Source: Tannerella sp. (GTDB lineage: Bacteria; Bacteroidota; Bacteroidia; Bacteroidales; Tannerellaceae). Taken from it: DNA of 5,124 nt. Below are positions 1-5,124 of the stretch, one piece after another (position 1 is the stretch's first letter; each line of letters starts with the position of its first letter). The position numbers and the translations under genes are program-made. The DNA lies in the NCBI GenBank assembly GCA_031268395.1, contig JAIRXI010000384.1:1-5124 (forward strand), in the 5' to 3' direction. The notes below the pieces were generated by a model, which was not told where the DNA came from, did not search any database, and saw nothing but the letters and a program-made list of their open reading frames with translations.

Positions 1-3000
1 CTGGAGGTATGGAAAGGTTCCACCGTGTACATCGAAGGCAGCGGAAGTCTTATCGGAAAATGTTCCGATTATCGGTGTTATTACGGAGGTACAGCAGGGC
101 CTCCCCGCCCTTCAACCGATCAAAATCCGCAAGGCGGTCCTTATGGGGATGGCGTCAGCTTAACTGAATCACCAAGCAATGGCAGCGCTGCCGGTATCGG
201 CTCGGGGGATGTGGGCGGCAGTGGCGGCAATGTGGTCATTCGCGGCAATCCTACCGTCATAGGAATATCCGGCGCTCATGGCGCCGGTATTGGCGGCTCA
301 TGGAGTTCTTCGGGGCCAAATGGCTCCGCCTACCACAGTGATATTTTAATCTATGGCGGTACGGTAGAAAGTTGGGGAGGCGATCACGGCGCCGGTATCG
401 GCGGCGGTTGTACTGGTGGTGACGGTACCATTGTGGCATTGCCCACGGCAAAGGTAACGGCAGCCAGCTATAGCGCAGCCCGTCCTGCCCTGGGACAAAT
501 GGCGAATGTCATTTATTTCGGCAACCCGGCTGATGCGCGACTGGCTATTTATACGGAGGATTACCGCGAGACGGCGATGTATCTCGACCTGAGTAAAAAC
601 GATGCTGTAAATAAGGTGATTCAGCGGATGGCGGGAGAACTGAACCCTGCAAAATTACTGCTGGGCACAACCCGGAATGATTATGTTGCTACTCAGTTCC
701 AGCACAGGCCTAACCTTGCCGATTGGGAAATGACAACTATTCTGGATGGGTCGACCAAGTATGGCTTGCTGCTGAATGGCGCTTTCAAGCCGGCCAACGC
801 GCCTGTATCCTTTTTTACCGACGCCAAGACAGAGAAAAACTTCCCCTATCAACCGGTATCTACTACCGTTCTTTCGACTATTCCTGCGACTGGCGGTGGC
901 CTGAACAAGCCCACCGATGACTTTAATTCGGGAAACTCTGTGCCGCGGTTTGTTATGGTAGCGCCGACATACGAACCTCAGGTGGCGCTGACGCCCAATT
1001 CAGACCCTGCACAGACCATGTTTGTGGACTATGACGATACGGAAGCGAATACAAAAACCGTCAAGCTTACGTTCAGCAATAGCGGGAATCAGCGGCTGTA
1101 CAACCCCTATATCCAGGTGATCGGGCCTGATTTCTTCCTGCTTGGAGGTAATCCCAACGATCCCATTCAGTCGGAGGTAGATAGTGAACTTGCATCGCTG
1201 CTGTTGAGTGATGCGCAGGGGCCGTATATTCCCACCGGATCGGCTTCGTTTGATATCGACGTTCGGTTGAAGCAGGGCAAGAATCCGGGCATATACAGCG
1301 GCTGGATTCTTTTCGGCGCCGACAACCTGCCGGAGAATCCGCAACCCATCGAATTTAAGATAGAGGTGATCCGTCCGCTGTTGCCGGCGCCGCTGCTCTC
1401 GCTCGAATCGCCCGCGATTCCGCAGGTGAACGGCCCTTATACGGTGCGCGCCAAATTCAGGGACAGGGATCTCAACCCCAACTGGCCGGTTACGGCGTTC
1501 GACGTGCTGAATAACGTCTTTGTGAACCACGGGACGGTAACCGCTATCACGCCTGACCTCTTCTCCACCACTGTCAATATTGGCGGCGTGGACTACTATT
1601 CGGAGTGGCTGATCGATGTGACGCCTGCACCGGCGACGCTGCCCAGCAACACGCCCATCACCCTGTACGTGAAGAAAAGCGTGGCGGAAGATGAATTTGA
1701 GGCGAAGACAGAGACGGCGTCCGAAAACCTGGTAGTCACGTACAATACGACCGGGCCGAGAGTAAGTTTCAACGTGATGGAGGGCGCCATACTGTCCGCT
1801 CTGGATACGATCATCATCCATCTGGACGGTAACAGCATAACCTCCGACCATCCGCAGACAGTCTATCTGACCGCCAGCGGCTATGCCGGAGGATACGAGA
1901 CCACCACGACCTCGCCCGACATGACGGCTAATTTACGAGGCAGTCTTTCGCTGGATACCGTAAATACTCCCACGATAAACCTGTCAGCAGATTATGAACT
2001 GAAGGTCGTTGACACCTGCACGATCAAGATCGGCAGTCCGCCGGCAGGATTCGCCAACGGCGACTATACGCTGACGATTCCTCCTAACTATGTTTTCAAC
2101 TATGAAGGAAACGAACTGGGGCTGACGGTACTGAATTTCAAGATCCGTACGCCGAAGATAGATGACGGAACAGGTGTCTCCATTCTTCCGGGCGTGTTGC
2201 CCTATTCGGGCGGAACGGCGACCATCAGCATCGTCGGCGAAAACCTGAAGGCAGCCGGCAGCAATTTGCAGATTGAGTTCCCGACGGTGGCGGGCGTTTC
2301 CGGTTTTACGGGACAGGTTGTGCCGGTGCCGGTCGACAATGTGGCGGACGACGGCCTGAGCGCCTTCTTCACCGTTGCGCTGCCCCCCAACCTGAAGATG
2401 ACGACCGAACCCTATGACTTCACGGTACTCCTGCAGGGCAGGAAGGATGCGTCAGGCAATCCTGCTCCGGCTATTTCTCCCTTGCTGACCACCATAGTGG
2501 ATCGGGCGCTGCCTTCGATCGACACCTTAGTCGTCACGAACGGCGTCAGGCAGGGACTCGTTGCCCTGCCTCCCTCCATGCCTTACGAGGGCGGCCAGGT
2601 AAGCCTGACGGTGACGGGCGAAAACCTGTTCCAGTATAACAACGGCGCCGACTGGGAACGGCTGCGCATACGGGTCAAACAGGACGGCCAATATACGTCG
2701 ACCGTGATTCCGGTGCCCACCGCGCTCACCCAGGGCGCAGTGACGGTTCCGCTCAGCTATGCGGCGGCCAAAAACACGTCGGGCAACGACATCGTGTATG
2801 TCTTTGAACTGTGGGTTTACGACAGGGTGATGTCTGCGGACACGCATCTGCAGGATGTGAACCTGGTGTATCTTTCGGACAGCGTGACGGTGCGCACGGG
2901 GATCGACCGGCTGAAGTTCGCGCTTGAGAGTGACAGATACGTCGTTCATCAGGTGGTGGCCAATACCAACCTGAAGGTCAAAGACTGGGTGCTGCCGATC

Positions 3001-3726
3001 CTGAACAGCATACCCGAAGTGCAGTCGCTCGGCCTGACCATCGCTCCGGAAGACGTCACGATGACCCGGTTTGAGGAAGCCATCTCCGGCTGGAAAGGCA
3101 ATCCGGGAGGTATCGAGGGCAGTTTCACCTTTGATATCGTACTGCACCTGAACCCGGACTACCACGTAACGGTGAACATCGGGCGGATCATTCCCGTGCC
3201 GGTGTCGACCGTGGAGATTACGCGGGAATTGATTTTGCCGGAAGTGGCCGGCGTGATCATCGACCCGCCGGCCGGCGATCACCATGTTACGAGCGGGAGC
3301 GATTTCACCTTCTACCTCAACCTGGCGGAAGTCCATGCAGGCAAGAAGCCGATCGTAACAACGAACCGGATCGAAATTGCCGATGACGGCATCGTGGTGG
3401 CAAAGCGGGAAGACGTGTGTGACGACTGTTACCTGGTCACCATCCGCGAAGTGCGGCAGCCGCTGACGGTCTCCATCCGTCTGGGCGATGAGGTCGAAGT
3501 CGGCAACGAAGAGGTGGAAGACGGCGGCGCGAAAGTATGGAGCGCCGGCAACCGCCTGTACATTGCCCCGGTCGAAACGGGCAGCGCGCGGGTATTCACC
3601 GTGTCGGGCCAGTTGCAGGCCTCGCTTGCGCTGACGGCAGGCCGGGAAGCCAGCATACAGCTGCCTCCGGGCGTCTACCTGATCTCGCTCAACACGGGCC
3701 GGATTTATAAGGCGGTAATCAAATAG
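1..3726 (+). CDS. Large multidomain surface/secreted protein with C-terminal T9SS-type sorting tail (5' partial)
   Basis: The frame is open from base 1 to the TAG at 3724-3726 (1,241 codons). The GTG at 25 is not a credible start: the frame continues upstream of it and no signal peptide follows, so the gene begins outside the window. Domains by window codon: 62-140 glycine-rich GAGIGG repeats; about 150-315 no recognised family; 327-458 Ig-like beta-sandwich resembling choice-of-anchor/ASPM-like modules; 465-587 bacterial Ig-like (VNGPY start); 588-717 SbsA/Big_5-like (GDYTLTIPPNYVFNYEGN); 728-835 and 853-966 two IPT/TIG-like copies; 967-1068 small alpha/beta module; 1072-1162 pre-tail domain; 1178-1241 sorting tail. 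By family knowledge such proteins cross the outer membrane and are anchored at the surface or released. An adhesin or matrix role is inference. No catalytic motif is visible. The next gene starts 120 bp downstream on the same strand. Confidence 0.95.
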   Translation: MEVWKGSTVYIEGSGSLIGKCSDYRCYYGGTAGPPRPSTDQNPQGGPYGDGVSLTESPSNGSAAGIGSGDVGGSGGNVVIRGNPTVIGISGAHGAGIGGSWSSSGPNGSAYHSDILIYGGTVESWGGDHGAGIGGGCTGGDGTIVALPTAKVTAASYSAARPALGQMANVIYFGNPADARLAIYTEDYRETAMYLDLSKNDAVNKVIQRMAGELNPAKLLLGTTRNDYVATQFQHRPNLADWEMTTILDGSTKYGLLLNGAFKPANAPVSFFTDAKTEKNFPYQPVSTTVLSTIPATGGGLNKPTDDFNSGNSVPRFVMVAPTYEPQVALTPNSDPAQTMFVDYDDTEANTKTVKLTFSNSGNQRLYNPYIQVIGPDFFLLGGNPNDPIQSEVDSELASLLLSDAQGPYIPTGSASFDIDVRLKQGKNPGIYSGWILFGADNLPENPQPIEFKIEVIRPLLPAPLLSLESPAIPQVNGPYTVRAKFRDRDLNPNWPVTAFDVLNNVFVNHGTVTAITPDLFSTTVNIGGVDYYSEWLIDVTPAPATLPSNTPITLYVKKSVAEDEFEAKTETASENLVVTYNTTGPRVSFNVMEGAILSALDTIIIHLDGNSITSDHPQTVYLTASGYAGGYETTTTSPDMTANLRGSLSLDTVNTPTINLSADYELKVVDTCTIKIGSPPAGFANGDYTLTIPPNYVFNYEGNELGLTVLNFKIRTPKIDDGTGVSILPGVLPYSGGTATISIVGENLKAAGSNLQIEFPTVAGVSGFTGQVVPVPVDNVADDGLSAFFTVALPPNLKMTTEPYDFTVLLQGRKDASGNPAPAISPLLTTIVDRALPSIDTLVVTNGVRQGLVALPPSMPYEGGQVSLTVTGENLFQYNNGADWERLRIRVKQDGQYTSTVIPVPTALTQGAVTVPLSYAAAKNTSGNDIVYVFELWVYDRVMSADTHLQDVNLVYLSDSVTVRTGIDRLKFALESDRYVVHQVVANTNLKVKDWVLPILNSIPEVQSLGLTIAPEDVTMTRFEEAISGWKGNPGGIEGSFTFDIVLHLNPDYHVTVNIGRIIPVPVSTVEITRELILPEVAGVIIDPPAGDHHVTSGSDFTFYLNLAEVHAGKKPIVTTNRIEIADDGIVVAKREDVCDDCYLVTIREVRQPLTVSIRLGDEVEVGNEEVEDGGAKVWSAGNRLYIAPVETGSARVFTVSGQLQASLALTAGREASIQLPPGVYLISLNTGRIYKAVIK
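184..420 (+). repeat. Glycine-rich GAGIGG protein repeats (three copies) in gene 1
   Basis: Codons 62-140 carry three imperfect repeats. Their core motifs are SAAGIGSG (62-68), HGAGIGGS (93-100) and HGAGIGGG (129-136), so the spacing is 31 and then 36 residues. Between cores lie short beta-strand stretches such as NVVIRG and ILIYGGTVES. This pattern of GGxVxAxGG-GAGIGGG is known from large surface proteins of Firmicutes and Bacteroidota and probably folds as a beta-solenoid. DNA of copies 2 and 3 is nearly identical over the core (catggcgccggtattggcgg against cacggcgccggtatcggcgg), which suggests fairly recent duplication or strong constraint. More copies probably lie upstream of the window. 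Confidence 0.8.
2182..2898 (+). repeat. Two related IPT/TIG-like modules within gene 1
   Basis: Codons 728-835 and 853-966 begin with matching signatures: LPYSGGTATISIVGENL and MPYEGGQVSLTVTGENL, 127 residues apart. Each is followed by a beta-rich stretch with a VIPVP/VVPVPV-like strand and an alternating hydrophobic pattern. The start G-G-x-V-x-V-x-G-x-N-L is typical of IPT/TIG-type Ig-like folds. The 12-base string ggcgaaaacctg is identical in both (2236-2247 and 2617-2628), but the rest of the DNA has diverged, so this is an old internal duplication. The likely role is as a spacer or stalk in an extended surface protein. Confidence 0.6.
2899..3204 (+). other. Small alpha/beta spacer module in gene 1
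   Basis: Codons 967-1068 look different from the surrounding Ig-like modules. A predicted helical first half (FALESDRYVVHQVVANTN, then VKDWVLPILNSI) is followed by strands and a glycine turn (GGIEGSFTFDIVLHL). I recall similar modules, with a WL..IN helix and a G..GSFTF.V.L strand, in large repeat-containing surface proteins of Firmicutes and Bacteroidota. This is pattern recognition from memory, not a search result. No function beyond structural spacing can be assigned. Confidence 0.45.
3214..3486 (+). other. Pre-tail beta domain of gene 1 with CDDC motif
   Basis: Codons 1072-1162 resemble a beta domain that I recall directly before the sorting tail in many large Bacteroidales surface proteins. 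Landmarks are ELILPEVAGVIIDPPAGDHH, then VTSGSDFTFYLNL, then a strand pair ending in YLVTIREVRQPLTVSIRLG. The turn just before YLVTI holds a Cys-x-x-Cys pair (C1140, C1143). Relatives as I remember them have a short Asn-Glu-Asp-Gly type turn here. In an exported protein the pair could form a tight disulfide or bind a metal, but that is speculative. Confidence 0.55.
3532..3723 (+). other. C-terminal sorting domain (Por secretion tail / T9SS type A-like)
   Basis: The last 64 codons (1178-1241) show the usual layout of the Bacteroidota sorting tail: a first strand pair KVWSAGNRLYIAPV, the ARVFTVSGQL strand, a spacer LALTAGREASIQ, then LPPGVYLISLN and a final basic strand IYKAVIK at the very C-terminus. 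In families of this kind (Por_Secre_tail) the tail directs export through the type IX secretion system and is normally cleaved at the surface. The tail is complete and at the end of the frame, so the 3' end of gene 1 is intact. Whether this organism has a full T9SS cannot be seen here. Confidence 0.85.
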
Positions 3727-3754
3727 AATGAAAAATGAAGAATGAAGAATGAAA
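3727..3754 (+). repeat. Four tandem AATGAAR heptamers
   Basis: Directly after the gene 1 stop codon there are four perfect 7-bp units: AATGAAA, AATGAAG, AATGAAG, AATGAAA. On the minus strand this reads as a T-rich TTCATT series. It translates in reverse into the HSSFFIL-type peptide that I recall from spurious ORFs in Bacteroidota genomes, so it belongs to a familiar class of intergenic low-complexity repeat. Its function is unknown. Copy number could vary by replication slippage, but the array lies outside both coding regions as I call them. Confidence 0.85.
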
Positions 3755-3757
3755 GAC

Positions 3758-3783
3758 GGGAGTGGCGCTTCGGGGTCACTCCC
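3758..3783 (+). terminator. Intergenic hairpin with cUUCGg tetraloop (possible terminator or mRNA stabiliser)
   Basis: GGGAGTG (3758-3764) pairs perfectly with CACTCCC (3777-3783). The stem continues with a G-U pair, a C-G pair and one G-G mismatch, and is closed by C3768-G3773 around the exceptionally stable UUCG loop (3769-3772). No U-tract follows on the plus strand, so it is not a classical intrinsic terminator for gene 1. On the minus strand the hairpin is followed by a T-rich pyrimidine tract made by the heptamer array, which fits better a terminator facing that way, or a bidirectional element. It could also protect the 3' end of the gene 1 transcript. Confidence 0.5.
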
Positions 3784-3830
3784 CTTCACTGTGTGGAGCG
3801 TTTCCGTCGCCGTGAAGGCCTTTCATTTTC
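3783..3830 (+). terminator. Second inverted repeat followed by a T-rich stretch (weak terminator candidate)
   Basis: CCTTCAC (3783-3789) is complementary to GTGAAGG (3812-3818), with a 22-base interior that shows only weak further pairing. Downstream comes CCTTTCATTTTC (3819-3830), a modest pyrimidine tract. The long loop and interrupted T-run make this a poor intrinsic terminator, and it may simply be part of the leader of the next gene. Its first base is the last base of the preceding hairpin, so the two stems sit back to back and could stack. No Bacteroidota promoter (TAnnTTTG type) is recognisable between here and the ATG at 3847. Confidence 0.3.
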
Positions 3831-3846
3831 AAAGAAACAAAACATT

Positions 3847-3978
3847 ATGAATACAAATAATACGAACAAGAGAAAGAATGGAAGGAACCGTTTCCGCGTA
3901 TGCGGGATCCGTTCCGCCGTCAGGGCCGCCCTGTGTGCAGTCGCCCTGTGGCTTGCGGCCGTGCCGTTTGCCGTGTCC
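3847..3978 (+). other. Signal peptide of the DUF6273 protein (Gln at +1)
   Basis: Residues 1-44 have an unusually long hydrophilic n-region (MNTNNTNKRKNGRNRFR, then more Arg to position 26), a hydrophobic core from about 27 to 42, and a small-x-small cleavage site A42-V43-S44 before Q45. Gln directly after the cleavage site is a recognised tendency in Bacteroidota Sec/signal peptidase I substrates, where it can cyclise to pyroglutamate. There is no lipobox: C19 and C30 are not in a lipoprotein context. The protein is therefore expected to enter the periplasm as a soluble substrate rather than a lipoprotein. Confidence 0.85.
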
Positions 3979-5124
3979 CAGAACACAAACCTGGGCAGTC
4001 TCCGCCAGGCGGTCAACGACGCCGGCGTACTACCTTATAATACCGTATATTTCGGTATCTATCCGCAAACGTATATCAACACGGCGTTAATGCTCAGGGG
4101 AGCGATGCCTGCGATTGCGCCGACCGGGCCGTTCAAGGTAGTGGAGCAGGATTTTCAACAGCCTAACGGCGGTAATATGCCTACTATACAGCCCAAGGAT
4201 CAGGTCACCGTCTACAATGTAGACCCGATCCGGTGGCAGGTGCTGAGCGACGACGCGGAAGGCATCCTGCTGCTGTCTGACCGGAATCTGGATTTTCAGC
4301 CCTACGACAATATAGGCTCGGGCTGGAATGGTCAATGGACATCTTCCACTATGCGGGCGTGGTTGTCCGGGTCTTTTTTAGGCGGACAAAGCGATAATAC
4401 CATTCCCCCGGTGTATACGTCGGCGGGTGCAGGCACGAATACAGAAGATGTAGGTACGCTGGCTCCCAGCGCGTCCACAGCCACTACCGCTGTATATACG
4501 TCTTCGTCCCCTAACCCTGATGCGCAGGCTCCTTACTTTTCGGTCGCAGAAAAGGATGCCGTAGTGGCCTCCGCCCTGACAAACCCGACGATGGGGAAGG
4601 ATGTGGATAACCAGGATACGCAAGACCAGGTGTTCCTGCCCTCGCTGGCCGACATCGAGGCGGCGTTTCCGACGGTAGACAATACCCGCAACAGCGAGAA
4701 CACGAGCTATGTGAACTCCTATCCCAATACGTCGACGGGCGCGGACGACTGGTTTACCCGTACGCACAGCCGCTCGCCGTTCGCGCATTATGAAACGGCG
4801 ATTTCGTACACGACGCACGCGGACATCAACGTGGCTGCCGCGGACAAGAAGGCGGTACGCCCGGCCCTGCGCCTGGATCGCAGCAAGGTGCTGATGGTTT
4901 CTGGAGGGAAAGCCGGGGTATCTGCGACGTTGGCAGCAGCCGGATCGTTTTCGCCCACGCCGGCCGCTCCGCTGAAACTGACGCTGGTGGATGACTATTT
5001 GGGCTTCATCGTAACAGATGTTGAGGCCACGGCTGCGGCTATAAGCGCCGCGCCTTCGAACATGCCGACCGACTACCATCCAGTGGAGTTGAACGGAACG
5101 CTGGATATTAGCTACGAAGACGTG
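3847..5124 (+). CDS. Exported DUF6273-domain protein (3' partial)
   Basis: The frame runs from ATG 3847 to the window end without a stop (426 codons). Residues 1-44 form a signal peptide with a long basic n-region, hydrophobic core ALCAVALWLAAVPFA and predicted cleavage AVS|QN. A SLRQAVNDAG motif (51-60) follows. Residues 67-349 match DUF6273 by landmarks: VYFGIYPQ (67-74), DPIRWQVL (126-133), ILLLSDRNLDFQPYD (140-154), WTSSTMRAWLSGSFL (164-178), VFLPSLADIEAAF (262-274), WFTRTHSR (302-309) and VRPALRLD (337-344). Residues 350-426 begin a beta-rich region (LKLTLVDDYLGF) like that following DUF6273 in other large surface proteins. The molecular function of DUF6273 is unknown. An in-frame ATG at 3742 would add 35 residues, but would bury the signal peptide and start inside the heptamer array, so 3847 is preferred. 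The A-rich leader without Shine-Dalgarno fits Bacteroidota. By analogy with gene 1 it may end in a sorting tail, but the window stops first. Confidence 0.92.
   Translation, partial: MNTNNTNKRKNGRNRFRVCGIRSAVRAALCAVALWLAAVPFAVSQNTNLGSLRQAVNDAGVLPYNTVYFGIYPQTYINTALMLRGAMPAIAPTGPFKVVEQDFQQPNGGNMPTIQPKDQVTVYNVDPIRWQVLSDDAEGILLLSDRNLDFQPYDNIGSGWNGQWTSSTMRAWLSGSFLGGQSDNTIPPVYTSAGAGTNTEDVGTLAPSASTATTAVYTSSSPNPDAQAPYFSVAEKDAVVASALTNPTMGKDVDNQDTQDQVFLPSLADIEAAFPTVDNTRNSENTSYVNSYPNTSTGADDWFTRTHSRSPFAHYETAISYTTHADINVAAADKKAVRPALRLDRSKVLMVSGGKAGVSATLAAAGSFSPTPAAPLKLTLVDDYLGFIVTDVEATAAAISAAPSNMPTDYHPVELNGTLDISYEDV

Noticed and set aside
25..27. GTG as the start codon of gene 1
   Set aside because: The frame is open upstream to base 1 with protein-like sequence (LEVWKGST), and no signal peptide follows the GTG, although the C-terminal sorting tail requires export.
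1000..1851. 283-codon open frame on the minus strand
   Set aside because: It is antisense to well-supported Ig-like modules of gene 1. Its product is Arg/His-rich and low in family-like features, so it is a shadow.
3742..3744. Upstream in-frame ATG as the start of gene 2
   Set aside because: It lies inside the heptamer repeat, would read through both hairpins, and would place 35 extra charged residues before an already long signal-peptide n-region.
3727..3754. Heptamer array as a CRISPR or phase-variation switch
   Set aside because: There are no spacers, so it is not CRISPR. It lies after the stop of gene 1 and before the chosen start of gene 2, so unit loss or gain would not shift either reading frame.
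2527..3789. 420-codon open frame on the minus strand
   Set aside because: It lies wholly antisense to gene 1, is rich in Arg, His and Val without any domain pattern, and begins by translating the reverse of the AATGAAR repeat into an HSSFFIL-type peptide. Long antisense frames are expected opposite GC-rich coding DNA.
3878..4090. 70-codon plus-strand frame overlapping the start of gene 2
   Set aside because: It is an out-of-frame shadow over the signal peptide coding region, with no independent start context or recognisable product.
4378..5079. 233-codon open frame on the minus strand
   Set aside because: It is antisense to the DUF6273 gene, with a strongly Arg-rich, repetitive product. The plus-strand frame has a signal peptide and ordered family landmarks.
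1..5124. A defence, toxin or other new enzymatic system
   Set aside because: No nuclease, helicase, transferase, toxin or catalytic motif is visible in either protein. The content is surface-protein architecture only.

Overview
The window looks like a piece of a Bacteroidales (phylum Bacteroidota) chromosome. The main reasons are a C-terminal tail of the type IX secretion (Por secretion tail) kind on the first protein, a signal peptide with Gln at the predicted +1 position on the second, start sites without a Shine-Dalgarno sequence, and an AATGAAR heptamer repeat of a kind I associate with Bacteroidota intergenic DNA. GC content is fairly high for the group: hand-counted lines range from about 42% to 73%. 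Genus cannot be fixed from this.

Layout: (1) Positions 1-3726 (+) hold the 3' 1,241 codons of a very large secreted or surface protein whose 5' end lies outside the window. It starts in a glycine-rich repeat region with GAGIGG motifs. It continues through an uncharacterised segment and a string of Ig-like/beta-sandwich modules, including two related IPT/TIG-like copies, and ends in a pre-tail domain and a C-terminal sorting domain. (2) Positions 3727-3846 are a 120-bp intergenic gap with four tandem heptamers, a hairpin capped by a cUUCGg tetraloop, and a second inverted repeat. (3) Positions 3847-5124 (+) hold the 5' 426 codons of a second exported protein that runs off the window end. It has a signal peptide, a short SLRQAV motif, a DUF6273 domain and the start of a beta-rich region.

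Both genes point the same way and encode multidomain exported proteins, so the window is best read as part of a tandem locus of large surface or adhesin-like proteins. Ligands and functions are unknown. I see no enzyme active site, no transposase, no RNA gene, no CRISPR array and no defence or toxin system. The long minus-strand open frames are antisense shadows. The more interesting points are the mosaic of domain types otherwise familiar from Firmicutes surface proteins joined to a Bacteroidota secretion tail, the fusion of a beta-helix-like SLRQAV motif to DUF6273, the structured intergenic region, and a change in base composition inside gene 1.
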